Positions 26,016-35,126 are shown, counted from the stretch's first letter. The stretch: 39,077 nt of DNA from Caldivirga sp. MU80 (GCF_001663375.1 NZ_LCTF01000026.1:1-39077); one strand, 5' to 3'. The notes: generated from the sequence alone by a model not told the origin. Made by a program: numbers and translations.

Positions 26016-26079
26016 GCCCCGGGGGATCTTAGGAATGGTGGTCGGCGCCGTATACTTGACCGGGCTATACTACCGGGGC
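26016..26079 (-). ncRNA. tRNA-like fragment: possible split-tRNA 5' half or tRNA remnant
   Basis: On the minus strand, acceptor strand GCCCCGG (26073-26079), a TA linker and a full D-arm (stem GTAT/ATAC, loop with the usual GG) read like tRNA-Glu or tRNA-Asp. After the D-arm it continues with GC-rich sequence that forms no anticodon arm and has no T-arm. A perfect 3' acceptor complement CCGGGGC is at 26016-26022, so the piece is 64 nt, not 72-75. A TATA-like TATTTAATCC (about 26100-26110) sits about 25 bp upstream, so it may be transcribed. Split tRNAs, including tRNA-Glu, are known in Caldivirga, and a 5' half with a GC-rich leader is the attractive reading. A decayed tRNA gene is the alternative. 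Confidence 0.45.
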
Positions 26080-26157
26080 TAAATACCCACTATAGGGCTT
26101 GGATTAAATAACCTTTCGCATCGTTATACTTAATAAAGGCTTAATGTGGCTCATTTG

Positions 26158-26766
26158 ATGGTTGTCGTTTACCTAGTGAGGCATGGTGAATCAACCCTAA
26201 CCAAGGAGGGGATACTGCAGAGCAGAGATGTCAACATCGGTCCATTAACCGAAAGGGGGCGCCTGGAGGCTCTATGCGCTGCAAGGTTCATACGAAGCGT
26301 GACTAGGGGTATTAATTATATAGTATCGTCACCACTGCTTAGGGCTAGGGAGACAGCAAGCATTTTGGCTGAGGAGCTCAACGCCAAAGTAATCATTAAT
26401 GATGATGTTAGGGAGGTTGATATGGGTGAGTGGGAGCTTAAGAGGATTAACGATATTGGGCAACCCTTCCTAGATTACTCAAGGAATCCACTTAAGCACC
26501 CACCACCTGGTGGTGAAACGGCCGAGTCAGTGTTGATGAGGATGATGAGGGTTTTAAACAGCATCAAGGAGGACACCATCATAGTCTCCCATTACCAACC
26601 CATAGCATCTTTAATAATGGGTATTGTTAAGTCTGATTTAGGTAATACTTATAGGGTTAGCGTGGATACGGGCTCCGTATCGGCGGTGTTTAGGGATGAT
26701 TGGTGGGGTGACTGGAGGGTGTTGTTCATTAACATGAGGCCTATTCTTTTTCTAAACTGCAAATAA
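26158..26766 (+). CDS. Histidine phosphatase family protein (phosphoglycerate mutase-like)
   Basis: The protein begins VVYLVRHGES, the RHG catalytic motif whose histidine is phosphorylated. It continues with SSPLLRARETASILA (second arginine), VREVDMGEWE and IVSHYQPIASLI (second histidine), so all four conserved elements are present. The frame is open from GTG 26146, but ATG 26158 fits the TATA box CTTAATAAAGG (26129-26139) at the leaderless distance. The substrate is unknown: PGM-like, phosphosugar or cobalamin phosphatase members all look like this. Confidence 0.85.
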   Translation: MVVVYLVRHGESTLTKEGILQSRDVNIGPLTERGRLEALCAARFIRSVTRGINYIVSSPLLRARETASILAEELNAKVIINDDVREVDMGEWELKRINDIGQPFLDYSRNPLKHPPPGGETAESVLMRMMRVLNSIKEDTIIVSHYQPIASLIMGIVKSDLGNTYRVSVDTGSVSAVFRDDWWGDWRVLFINMRPILFLNCK

Positions 26767-26864
26767 TTTATTCTATTCCTGGTAATTGAATTATTACACT
26801 ATATCTATAAGGATATTATAATTTAACGGTAATGCTTTTAAGTTAGTTAAAAAGCTGGTGAAGT

Positions 26865-27053
26865 ATGGCAATCGAATACGTATGCCGCTGGTGCGGCTTC
26901 ATACTTTACAGTGGTGATAGGCTCAAGAGCACGGAAGACGTGGCCAAGTATTGGGGTGGTAGATGCCCAAGGTGCCTAAGCCCAATATCCAAGGTCCCCC
27001 AAAGAATTGAAGTCGCGGCTATTGAGAAGCCGATAAAGGCAGCATCACCTTAA
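26865..27053 (+). CDS. Small zinc-ribbon protein
   Basis: The 62-residue product has two CxxC knuckles: CRWCGF near residue 8 and CPRCLSP near residue 35, the pattern of a rubredoxin-like or zinc-ribbon domain. The C-terminal 20 residues are basic and flexible. ATG 26865 lies about 25 bp behind GCTTTTAAG (26833-26841). Such short zinc ribbons are common in crenarchaea, often of unknown role in transcription or translation. Confidence 0.75.
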   Translation: MAIEYVCRWCGFILYSGDRLKSTEDVAKYWGGRCPRCLSPISKVPQRIEVAAIEKPIKAASP

Positions 27054-27155
27054 ACTTAAAAGCAGTCTTAAGATGTCTTGGTGCAATTAGTTACAGTGAA
27101 TTATTAAGCCTCAATTAACTTAAACTCCACGTGTGGCCTAGGTTAATACGTTGCC

Positions 27156-27893
27156 TTATTTAACTTTTATAACCGGTAATTTACCTTTCTTTAAGTCTTC
27201 TATGAGCTGGGTGAGTTCATTAACAGAAGCCTCAAGTATTGCCCTACCCTTCTCCTGACTTGCCTTAGATGGGTACCCTTGGACCGCCTTCGTGTACTCC
27301 ATGGCGTATGCATCTTTACCGTAAACCCTAAACCTAACCTCAACCCACTCATCAGCGGAACCATCCCTTGGGACAGCCTTAACCAATTGAGGGTAAGCTG
27401 CCCAAACCTCACTGGTCTCATCCTCAGCCGCGTGACCCTCAGGGGTCTCGAGGACTCTCCTCCTAGTCTCCTTGGCTAGGTCAATCCACCAATTAACCAG
27501 TATTACCGTTAATTTAGTCTCCCTAGCCGCATCCTTAGCAGCCATGCTTAATGCGTCAACATTACCCCCGTGTCCATTTACAACCACCAGGTACTTAACA
27601 CCATTCCTGGCCACCTCCCTGAATATGTCTAGGTAAAGCCTGTAGAGGGTTTCATTACTGATCGAGATTGTGCCAGGGAACTTGTCTAGGACGTACGTGT
27701 TCCCATACCAAACCGTGGGTAACAGCAGAACGTTGGTCCTCCTTGCGGTTTCCTCGGCTATGTATGTTGCCATTAATGCATCAGTGCCGAGGGGTAGGTG
27801 GGGGCCGTGGGCCTCCACTATGCCGGTGGGCAATAGTGCAACTGTCTTATCAACCCTTTCAAACTCGGGCCAGGTTAACTCCCACCAATTCAT
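27156..27893 (-). CDS. Creatininase-family metal-dependent hydrolase
   Basis: The 245-residue protein has the creatininase metal site: VEAHGPHLPLGTDA (E27, H29, H32, D38), then NGHGGN (H) and EDETSEVWAAYP (E). In archaea this family includes ArfB, the formamide hydrolase of F420 and riboflavin synthesis, and amidohydrolases of other pathways. The RibD-like reductase elsewhere in this window makes the ArfB role tempting, but I cannot separate the subfamilies here. The start is ATG 27893. Confidence 0.85.
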   Translation of the reverse strand: MNWWELTWPEFERVDKTVALLPTGIVEAHGPHLPLGTDALMATYIAEETARRTNVLLLPTVWYGNTYVLDKFPGTISISNETLYRLYLDIFREVARNGVKYLVVVNGHGGNVDALSMAAKDAARETKLTVILVNWWIDLAKETRRRVLETPEGHAAEDETSEVWAAYPQLVKAVPRDGSADEWVEVRFRVYGKDAYAMEYTKAVQGYPSKASQEKGRAILEASVNELTQLIEDLKKGKLPVIKVK

Positions 27894-27959
27894 GCATAGG
27901 GTTAGTTAATGCCTAATTAAAGCATTGCCTTAATGGTGGCATTGCCGGTGCTTAGAATG

Positions 27960-29198
27960 TTACATTAGTATTGACGCTAGTATCACCTTAACATCGCTCA
28001 ACACGTCATTAATATTAATGTGTTCATCGGGCATGTGGGCTGTATCGCTAGCGGTCATCCATACAGCTGCCGGTATACCCATAGCCCTAATGTACTTTGC
28101 ATAGGTTCCTCCGCCAATACCCATGTACCTAGCTTCAACACCTTTTACAATCTTAATAGCTTTGCCTAACCGCTGAATTACCTCACTATTGGGGTCTGTT
28201 GGAGGTGATGGGTCATCCCTATTCACCACCTCTATGCTGAATCCACAGGAGTATTTACTACAGAACTCCTCGGCGACCTTGTTTACGGAGGCTAATACTT
28301 CATCAAGGCTGTACCTTGGTAGTACCCTGCAGTCGAAGTAGACCGTGTGCCTCCCTGGGATGGTGTTAATGTTATCTACGTTCTTATCAACCCTAGTGGG
28401 TTCGAAAGTTGATGATGAGGGTGTGAACATGGGGTCCTCAGCGTTGAACACACTATGCAAGGTTTCATCAATCTTAAGAGCCAACATCATGCCGAGTCTA
28501 TGGGCGTTTAGGGCTGATGCCGGCATACTTGCATGCCCCTGTCTACCAGTTACAGTGACTCTCAGCCAAAGTATACCCTTCTCTGCGACTTCGATCATAG
28601 ATCCATCTTTACTTCCCGCGTCGGGCACAATAACTAAGTCACTTGGCTTTATTAGGCCCCTCTCCTCCTCAAGAATATACTTAATCCCATACCTGCTGCC
28701 AACCTCCTCATCACTTGCCAGTATTAAGCCGTAGTTGATGGGTGGCTTAACGGCTAAGTCATGGAGAACCTTACCGACGGCCACACCGGCAACTATACCA
28801 TGTCCATTATCCTCAACACCCCTACCGTAGATTAAATCCCCCTTAACCGTAGCCTGATACGGCTCAACACTCCACAGCGACCTATCACCCTCGGGTACAG
28901 TGTCCATGTGGGCTATGACCCAAAGGGTCTTTGAATCATCATTACCGTTGATTAGGGCCACTATGTTTGGCCTTGACCCGTTCCTAGCCCTTGGGTCAGG
29001 GGCCTCAATAACCCTAACACTATTGAAATACCTCCTCACCACCCCAAGCAGGTAATTAGCCCTATCCCACTCCCCATCACCACCATTCTCAGGGGCAAGG
29101 GCCTTAATAGGTATGAAGCCCCTATACAGTTCGATGATGAAGTCCCTAAGCTCATCAACGTGCCTAAGCACTTGGCCTAAACCCTGGGCCTGAGCCAT
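27960..29198 (-). CDS. M20-family metallopeptidase (ArgE/DapE/CPG2-like)
   Basis: The 412-residue protein has the metal site AHMDTVPEGD (H97, D99), YGRGVEDNGHG (bridging aspartate), ASDEEVGSRYG (catalytic Glu and metal Glu), VPDAG (metal Asp) and a C-terminal TAHMPDEHI (metal His). These are the five zinc/cobalt ligands of M20 in order. The dimerisation insert runs over roughly residues 205-300 (RQGHASMPASALNAH). It is an aminoacylase, dipeptidase or carboxypeptidase; the substrate cannot be told from sequence. The start is ATG 29198. Confidence 0.9.
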   Translation of the reverse strand: MAQAQGLGQVLRHVDELRDFIIELYRGFIPIKALAPENGGDGEWDRANYLLGVVRRYFNSVRVIEAPDPRARNGSRPNIVALINGNDDSKTLWVIAHMDTVPEGDRSLWSVEPYQATVKGDLIYGRGVEDNGHGIVAGVAVGKVLHDLAVKPPINYGLILASDEEVGSRYGIKYILEEERGLIKPSDLVIVPDAGSKDGSMIEVAEKGILWLRVTVTGRQGHASMPASALNAHRLGMMLALKIDETLHSVFNAEDPMFTPSSSTFEPTRVDKNVDNINTIPGRHTVYFDCRVLPRYSLDEVLASVNKVAEEFCSKYSCGFSIEVVNRDDPSPPTDPNSEVIQRLGKAIKIVKGVEARYMGIGGGTYAKYIRAMGIPAAVWMTASDTAHMPDEHININDVLSDVKVILASILM

Positions 29199-29312
29199 AT
29201 AGGCATTGCTAGGTACTATTATTAAGTTTTAGCATAAAGGTTGTAGTACACATGCAGCCAATGCTCCTGTTAAAACAAAAGGTTTAATACGCAGTAATGC
29301 ACCTAAGCAACC

Positions 29313-29864
29313 ATGGTGCTAACCTGCGACATATGTGGGAGGGAAATCAACGGTGAACCGATAGTCGTGGAGATAGATGGCGCAGTCTTAAACCTATGCC
29401 AACGTTGTGCGCAGCGTTATGCGAACGTTAAGGGTGTTAGGGTTCTTTCTGGGGTTATTCAGCAGGTTCAAGGTGGGCAAACCGTGGTTAAGCCTAGACA
29501 GAGGGCGGCTACACCAGTTAAACCCGTTAAGAGGCGTAATGAGGTTAATGTTTCACAGGCAGAGAGGTATGAGGTTATTGAAAACTACGGTGAGGTTATT
29601 AGGGATGCGAGAAGTAGGCTTGGCATGAGTAGGGATGTCCTGGCGAGCATGTTGGGTATAAAGGAGAGTACGCTTAAGAATATTGAAGATGGTAAGTTAA
29701 TCCCGGACCTTAACCTAGCCAGGAGGATTGAGAAGGTGCTTGGGGTTAGGCTACTGGTTGAGAGCGAGGAGACTGAGACTGAGCTAGGTGAATCAGGAGG
29801 TGGGGAGTTAACCCTTGGTGATGTTGTTGAGGTGAGGAGAAACAAGGATAGGGAGGTTAAGTAG
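29313..29864 (+). CDS. mbf1: aMBF1 (archaeal multiprotein bridging factor 1)
   Basis: The 183-residue protein starts with a zinc ribbon (C5, C8, C29, C32), has a low-complexity basic linker (residues 55-75), then a Cro-type helix-turn-helix around residues 90-145 (IRDARSRLGMSRDVLASMLGIKESTLKNIEDGK). This zinc ribbon plus HTH is the archaeal MBF1 layout. MBF1 is tied to transcription or to the ribosome. ATG 29313 follows AAGGTTTAATACG (29279-29291). It is convergent with an ArsR-like regulator only 4 bp away. Confidence 0.92.
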   Translation: MVLTCDICGREINGEPIVVEIDGAVLNLCQRCAQRYANVKGVRVLSGVIQQVQGGQTVVKPRQRAATPVKPVKRRNEVNVSQAERYEVIENYGEVIRDARSRLGMSRDVLASMLGIKESTLKNIEDGKLIPDLNLARRIEKVLGVRLLVESEETETELGESGGGELTLGDVVEVRRNKDREVK

Positions 29865-29868
29865 ATGG

Positions 29869-30582
29869 CTAATGCTGACCACTACCATTACTATTAACCC
29901 TTATTGGGTTTCCCAACCACTGCCTATACACATTGTCAATCTTCAAGTCAACTATCCTAATCAACGGCAGCTTAGCCTTGGGTGACGTGAAGCTTTTAAC
30001 CAGTATCCCATGGAACAACTGAGTCAATGCATCATCAACGTTGATATTAATGTTGGGTACGTTAACCTGTATCCTGAACTTCCTAGAAACCTTAAGAGCC
30101 CAGTTAATGCACTCAACGCCATTTCCACAGGACTTAACACACCCATAGGTTGCCGTTGGGGTCTTAACAATCAACACGCCCTTCCTGGAGTCGGCGAAGG
30201 CAACGTACTTACTGTTAATCTTAAGCTGAATCTCGCACCCATCGAAGTTCACATCATAGCCGAAGTATATTAGTGACGACAGCATGTAGTAGACCCTATT
30301 AGCCTCCCTCGATAAGTTAAGTATCCTCACTATTTCATCACTAGCCACTGTTACCCAACCCATCTTCTCAAGAATCTTCAAGTGCCTATGCACAACACCC
30401 TTAGCCAACCTCAACCTAGATGCTATATCAGTGACCGTTAATGGGCCATTTATAAGCGAATTCATGATACTTAGCCTAATGGGGTAAGAGACCAGCGATT
30501 CAAACACCCTAGTAGGCAACAGCAGCAGCGTGCTTATCAACTCATTATCCCCGTCGTCAGCCGCTGTGTTATGCGCATCCAT
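29869..30582 (-). CDS. ArsR-like winged-helix transcriptional regulator
   Basis: The 237-residue protein has an N-terminal winged helix: SYPIRLSIMNSLINGPLTVTDIASRLRLAKGVVHRHLKILEKMGWVTV (residues 32-79) is a textbook ArsR-type HTH and wing. The C-terminal 150 residues, with several cysteines (GCVKSCGNGVEC), form an unknown ligand or metal domain. The start is ATG 30582. A perfect palindrome covers its promoter (30610-30624), which suggests autoregulation. Confidence 0.8.
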   Translation of the reverse strand: MDAHNTAADDGDNELISTLLLLPTRVFESLVSYPIRLSIMNSLINGPLTVTDIASRLRLAKGVVHRHLKILEKMGWVTVASDEIVRILNLSREANRVYYMLSSLIYFGYDVNFDGCEIQLKINSKYVAFADSRKGVLIVKTPTATYGCVKSCGNGVECINWALKVSRKFRIQVNVPNININVDDALTQLFHGILVKSFTSPKAKLPLIRIVDLKIDNVYRQWLGNPIRVNSNGSGQH

Positions 30583-30609
30583 AACTTCTACTTCTTAAAC
30601 CCTAAGAGG

Positions 30610-30624
30610 GGGGTTAAAAACCCC
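30610..30624. promoter_or_regulatory. 15-bp palindrome over the promoter of the ArsR-like gene
   Basis: GGGGTT-AAA-AACCCC is a perfect inverted repeat around a central A. On the minus strand it overlaps the likely TATA element GTTTTTAAC, centred about 35 bp before the ATG at 30582. A dimeric regulator bound here would block TBP/TFB, so autorepression by the adjacent regulator is plausible. Confidence 0.45.
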
Positions 30625-30667
30625 TCGCCAGAGATCAATGCAGCCTAATATTTTTTTGAAGGTGCCA

Positions 30668-31471
30668 TCACTGAGTGTAATCCTCATTATCACTGGTGGT
30701 GTCGCTTGAACTGCCTTGCTGCTGAGGTGGCGGCATGTAGGGTGGCATTGGCGGTGGCATAACGTACCTCTGCTGCATCGGCGAAGGTGCAGGCATCCTC
30801 GGCTGTGTTTGAACTGGTGGCCTAACCTGCTGTAGGGTCGCTATGCGTTGACTAAGCTTATTCATCTCATTCTCAATAACCCTAAGTGACCTGAACCACG
30901 AGTAACTTGTAATTATCAGTGCAAGCGACAGTAGCACTATCGACACGCCCATCACCAGGTATACGTAGGCCGGTATGCTTAACGCTAGGGACGCCAGTAG
31001 GGCAACAACAACACCACCAATGGCCAAGGGTACGCCGACTATCATAGCGTACCTGAAGGCCCTATGAACATCACCGCTAACTGATAGCTGCTCCTCAGGC
31101 CTAACCATGGGTGGTGGCTGAATAATGGGTTGCTGGGCCATGGGGGGCATGGGCGCTGGGTATGGGGGGTACTGCATGGGTGGCTGGGGTTGAGGCGGCC
31201 TAGGCTGGTAATACGGGGATGGTGGGTATGGCATAGGCTGCGTGGGTGGTATAACCGGCCTTTGTTGTGTGGGTGGCTGCATGGGTAACTGCTGGTATTG
31301 AGGCTGCTGGGGAGGTTGCTGAGCCACCGGGGGTGGGGGTACTATTGGGTTAACCTGCTCACCCTGCCTCTGCTGACCCTGTGGGGTAGTTGCCTGGGCT
31401 TGTTGCGGTGTCAACGGTGGTGGGGGTATCTGCGGCTGCTTCTTCTCATCCGGCTTCCTTTCACTGGACAT
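30668..31471 (-). CDS. Membrane protein with Pro/Gln-rich tail
   Basis: A long N-terminal low-complexity region (residues 12-125) is rich in Pro, Gln and Tyr. Two adjacent transmembrane helices (about 145-195, GVPLAIGGVVVALLASLAL and YVYLVMGVSIVLLSLALII) follow, then a short coiled-coil segment and another Pro/Gln-rich tail. The first residue is probably ATG 31471: GAGGTGA (31477-31483) is a good Shine-Dalgarno sequence 5 nt before it, and the in-frame GTG 31480 overlaps that sequence. An SD-led start is unusual in this largely leaderless genome. The function is unknown. It is divergent from topA. Confidence 0.7.
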   Translation of the reverse strand: MSSERKPDEKKQPQIPPPPLTPQQAQATTPQGQQRQGEQVNPIVPPPPVAQQPPQQPQYQQLPMQPPTQQRPVIPPTQPMPYPPSPYYQPRPPQPQPPMQYPPYPAPMPPMAQQPIIQPPPMVRPEEQLSVSGDVHRAFRYAMIVGVPLAIGGVVVALLASLALSIPAYVYLVMGVSIVLLSLALIITSYSWFRSLRVIENEMNKLSQRIATLQQVRPPVQTQPRMPAPSPMQQRYVMPPPMPPYMPPPQQQGSSSDTTSDNEDYTQ

Positions 31472-31528
31472 TTGAATCACCTCAAATTCACTGAAGGATT
31501 TATTAAACGTTTCGGCTGGCTAACCCCA

Positions 31529-33385
31529 GTGGATAGGCTAGTTGTGGCTGAGAAGAATAGTGTGGCTAAGGCAATAGCCCAGTACCTAGCTGACGGTGGT
31601 TACTCAACCAGGAAGATTAACAATGTCCCAGTGTACTTCTTCAAGGTTAATGGGGAGTATTGGGCTTCAATGGGCCTCAAGGGCCACATACTTGACTTCG
31701 ACTTCGAGGACACCTACAACAACTGGGGTAGTGTGGAGCCGGGTAGGTTAATTGAGCTTGAACCTGTAATGGTCATTAGGTGGCAGGATAGGCCATACAT
31801 AATGACCCTGGTTGAACTGGCCAAGGAGGCCAGGGAGCTCATACTAGCCTTAGACTCAGACGTTGAGGGTGAGGCCATAGCCTACGAGGTCATGATGGTG
31901 GCCAGGTTGAGGAACCCAAGGCTAAGGTTCAGGAGGGTACTGTTCTCAGCTATAACAAGAGATGACATTAGGAGGGCCTTCAGTAGGCTAACAACCCTCA
32001 ACGTTAATTGGGCTAGGAAGGTGTTCACGAGGATGGTGCTCGACCTTAAGTATGGGGCAACCTTCACTAGGTTACTAACGCTAAGCGCCAGGTCAAGCAA
32101 GGCCCCCCTAGGTAGGGGCGAATTCCTAAGCTATGGCCCATGCCAAACGCCGGTGCTTAACCTAGTTGTTCAAAGGGCCCTGGAGAGAGAGAACTTCAAG
32201 CCCGAGATCTACTACAAGATCAAGCTGACGATCGAGGTCAACGGCAGGGAGGTGACCCTAGAGTCCGTGGATAAGTTCAAGGATCTCAGGAAGGTTCAAG
32301 CAGTCTTCAGGAGGGTTAAGGAGGCCAGCAGGGCCATTGTTAAGGTTGCTGAGGCCAAGGAGGTTCACGTGAATCCACCCAAGCCACTTGACACTGTTGA
32401 ACTTGAGAGGAGGGCCAGCAGGTTCCTCAACATTAGGAGTAAGCAAACTCTTGATATTGCAGAGGAGCTTTACAGGCAGGGCTACATATCGTACCCGAGG
32501 ACCGAGACCAATATCTACCCACCAACCCTAGACCTCAGGGGGATTGTTAAGGCACTGGCCTCAACGACAACGTATGGGCAGTACTCAAGGCGGCTGCTGG
32601 CCTCGGGCATAAGGCCAACGGCCGGTAGGAGCAGTGACAATGCACACCCACCCATACACCCCGTTAAGGCTGCAGATAAGGCTGAGGTCATGGCCAGGTT
32701 CAGGAACTTCAAGTACTGGGTCATATACGACTTCGTGGTTAGGCACTTCCTAGCAACCCTAAGCCCCCCAGCCCTAGTGGAGGAGCAGAGGATTACCGTT
32801 GAGGCCGGTGGTGTACTCTTTGAGGCCGGTGGGCTTAGGATTATTGAGGAGGGTTACTTCTCAATATACCCATTCGAAAGGCCACAGGTTAACCCACTGC
32901 CAGTGGGCAGCTTAAGGGTTGGCCAGCAGGTCCCAGTTAAGGATGTTAAGGTTGTTAAGAGGAAAACAACCCCTCCACCATACCTAAGTGAGTCGGAGCT
33001 CCTTAGGCTGATGAGGAAGTATGGAATAGGCACGGATGCAACCATGCAGGACCACATACATACCAACGTCAAGAGGAGGTACATTAAGATTGTTAAGGGG
33101 CAGTGCATACCGACACCGCTCGGTAAGGCTCTCATAGCCTCACTATCCAAGTACGCACCAACGCTAATAGACCCGAACTTCAGGAGCAGGATGGAGTCCA
33201 TGCTCTCCCTAATAGGCTCAGGTAGGGAGGTGCCTGAATCCGTTAGGAGGAGGCTTGAGGAGGAGGCCTCTAAGATATACGCATCAATGAAGTCCAACTC
33301 AAGGCAGCTTGGGGATGAGTTAGCCAAGGCATTAAGAAGCATGCTAAACGGCGATGAAGCCAAGGAAAGGGGGAAAGGGTCATAG
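31529..33385 (+). CDS. topA: Type IA DNA topoisomerase
   Basis: GTG 31529, about 25 bp after a TTTATTAAACG box, gives a 618-residue protein. The upstream extension of this frame to 31298 is only the antisense of the Pro-rich gene. The Toprim domain has E8 and DSDVEGEAIAYE (D109, D111, E113). The active-site tyrosine is Y322 in GYISYPRTETN. The order Toprim, cap, tyrosine, GIGTDATMQDHI is standard for archaeal Topo III. The C-terminal zinc fingers of bacterial TopA are absent. It relaxes negative supercoils and resolves single-strand tangles. Confidence 0.93.
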   Translation: MDRLVVAEKNSVAKAIAQYLADGGYSTRKINNVPVYFFKVNGEYWASMGLKGHILDFDFEDTYNNWGSVEPGRLIELEPVMVIRWQDRPYIMTLVELAKEARELILALDSDVEGEAIAYEVMMVARLRNPRLRFRRVLFSAITRDDIRRAFSRLTTLNVNWARKVFTRMVLDLKYGATFTRLLTLSARSSKAPLGRGEFLSYGPCQTPVLNLVVQRALERENFKPEIYYKIKLTIEVNGREVTLESVDKFKDLRKVQAVFRRVKEASRAIVKVAEAKEVHVNPPKPLDTVELERRASRFLNIRSKQTLDIAEELYRQGYISYPRTETNIYPPTLDLRGIVKALASTTTYGQYSRRLLASGIRPTAGRSSDNAHPPIHPVKAADKAEVMARFRNFKYWVIYDFVVRHFLATLSPPALVEEQRITVEAGGVLFEAGGLRIIEEGYFSIYPFERPQVNPLPVGSLRVGQQVPVKDVKVVKRKTTPPPYLSESELLRLMRKYGIGTDATMQDHIHTNVKRRYIKIVKGQCIPTPLGKALIASLSKYAPTLIDPNFRSRMESMLSLIGSGREVPESVRRRLEEEASKIYASMKSNSRQLGDELAKALRSMLNGDEAKERGKGS

Positions 33386-33390
33386 GTCTT

Positions 33391-34515
33391 TTAGTGGTTC
33401 CTGACGAACACCCTGTAGGCACCCACGGAGGCTAGGGGTACTGTGAATAAGGCTAGGAAGGCATATGAGAGGTACGTGTACCCAACTGAGACTATGTTGT
33501 ATAGGCCGCTTATAGCTATGAAGGTGGCTACGGTTAACACGGTGATTGTTACCGCAGGTCTAACGCTACGCCTACCCTTCAAGGCGACTTCAACCCTGTA
33601 GGTAATTGAGTTTATGTTACCCACGAGGGCTGTTAGGAGGGCTATGTAGAGGAACACTACGTAAAGGATCACAAGGATATAGGGGGCCCTTGAGTACACT
33701 AAGGCGTAGTAGATGGGTAGGTTGGCGAAGGGGTAACTTGGATTCGTGGCATAGTTGTAGTAACCCAGTGTAGCCAAGTACTCCAGCGTAATCATTAGGC
33801 TCAATGTTAAGCCGCCTATCAGCGATGCCTCAACAACATCCCTCCTGCTACTCAAGTCCTGGGCCACACTGGCCATTGCCGGGATGCCCACTAGGTTGTA
33901 GCTCACGTAAAGAATCGGTGACTCAATGAAGCCCAGTGGATTATGAAGCCAACCTGAGGGGTCGACCACATGATTCATCGAGTAGGTCACCCTACCCCAG
34001 GACAGGTATATTATGGTTAAGGTGGCCAGCGTTATTATGGACACCTTAACCGTGGTTAATGAGGCCTCGGAGCTAAGCACACCCCTCCTCCCAAGGATAA
34101 CTATGAGTAGCGATACCAGGTACATTAAGGCCAAGCCGTAGTATGGGTTAAAGCCCAGTATTGATGTTAAAAGTTGGCTACCAGCAGCCATGACGGCACT
34201 TATGAAGAGGACCACGAGCGCCACGTAGACCAGTTCAAAGAGAACGTAGGGGACTTCACCTATTAGTGATTTAACCAACCTACCGTAGTCATAGAAGCCC
34301 GTTAACCTTGCGTACTCCAGCCCAATAATCGGGAAGAGCGTGAACAATACGGCGGCAATTACTACGCTGAACAAGCCAAGTGAACCGAAGTAGGTGAAGA
34401 AGTGTACAACCTCAACTCCCGTTGAGAATGCGCCCGCCGCTATGGAGCCAACGTACGTTAACCCAACTGACAACTTAACCGCACTACTGGCCACGTCGAC
34501 GTGGATCTGGGGCAC
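33391..34515 (-). CDS. APC-superfamily membrane transporter (YkvI-like)
   Basis: The 374-residue protein has about ten transmembrane helices. The first (YVGSIAAGAFSTGVEVVHFF) has the small-residue loop seen in APC transporters, and the layout resembles COG3949/YkvI. The end of the gene is only 5 bp from the convergent topA stop. The start is GTG 34515, divergent from the 34579 gene, with a shared promoter region of about 60 bp. The substrate is unknown; amino acid-like compounds are usual for the superfamily. Confidence 0.75.
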   Translation of the reverse strand: MPQIHVDVASSAVKLSVGLTYVGSIAAGAFSTGVEVVHFFTYFGSLGLFSVVIAAVLFTLFPIIGLEYARLTGFYDYGRLVKSLIGEVPYVLFELVYVALVVLFISAVMAAGSQLLTSILGFNPYYGLALMYLVSLLIVILGRRGVLSSEASLTTVKVSIITLATLTIIYLSWGRVTYSMNHVVDPSGWLHNPLGFIESPILYVSYNLVGIPAMASVAQDLSSRRDVVEASLIGGLTLSLMITLEYLATLGYYNYATNPSYPFANLPIYYALVYSRAPYILVILYVVFLYIALLTALVGNINSITYRVEVALKGRRSVRPAVTITVLTVATFIAISGLYNIVSVGYTYLSYAFLALFTVPLASVGAYRVFVRNH

Positions 34516-34578
34516 CTTAATTAACTTACGGTTTATCCCTAACCCAGTATTTTTAAACCTAGGTTCAGTGTTCTAGGT

Positions 34579-35076
34579 ATGCTTGGCGGTATGTCTTTGT
34601 TCGCCAGGAGGATTGAGTCTATGGAGAACATTAGAAGCATAGTTACCAACGAGGTTACCAGGTACGTTAAGAGGGGGGTTAACGTTAATGTTGATTACGT
34701 TGGTGACAAGCCAATAACCCAAGTCATTGGTCAGGTACCCATGAGTGGCGGTAGGGTTAAGGTTATTGAAGCCCTCTACCTGGGCAGCTCCAATGATGGG
34801 GCTGAGGAGCACCCACCCATCATGACGCAGTACGAGTATGATTCACTCAGGGTCGTGGGGCAGGTGATGGTTGTCAACGTCTATGAGGGCGTGCTGCTGA
34901 GCCGCGAGTACACGGTTCAGGTCGGCGACGAGTTGAGGGTCGCTGATGAGGGGGTTAGGGTAATCATAGTGGGTAAGGATTACGCAAAGATTAAGGATGC
35001 GGTGGAGGGGGTTAGGCAGCAGGGGGTTCAGCAGGCCAAACCATCCCCCACGCAGCAGCCGTACTACGCAATATAA
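34579..35076 (+). CDS. Hypothetical protein
   Basis: The 165-residue protein begins with a helix (ARRIESMENIRSIV), then beta-rich segments (VNVNVDYVGDKPITQVIGQVP, MVVNVYEGVLLSREYTVQVGDELRV) that resemble a small beta-barrel or OB-like domain, and ends in a Gln/Pro-rich tail. I know no family for it. ATG 34579 follows an ATTTTTAAACC box at about 34548-34558; ATG 34591 is an alternative. The Pro/Gln tail recalls the membrane protein 3 kb away. Confidence 0.65.
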   Translation: MLGGMSLFARRIESMENIRSIVTNEVTRYVKRGVNVNVDYVGDKPITQVIGQVPMSGGRVKVIEALYLGSSNDGAEEHPPIMTQYEYDSLRVVGQVMVVNVYEGVLLSREYTVQVGDELRVADEGVRVIIVGKDYAKIKDAVEGVRQQGVQQAKPSPTQQPYYAI

Positions 35077-35126
35077 TTTAATTACTATAATACTATACTG
35101 AATTAGTGCCTTTGTTTTGTTTAAAC

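Noticed and set aside
31298-31528. N-terminal extension of the topoisomerase frame
   Set aside because: It is the antisense of the Pro/Gln-rich membrane protein gene; the TATA box and conserved start favour GTG 31529.
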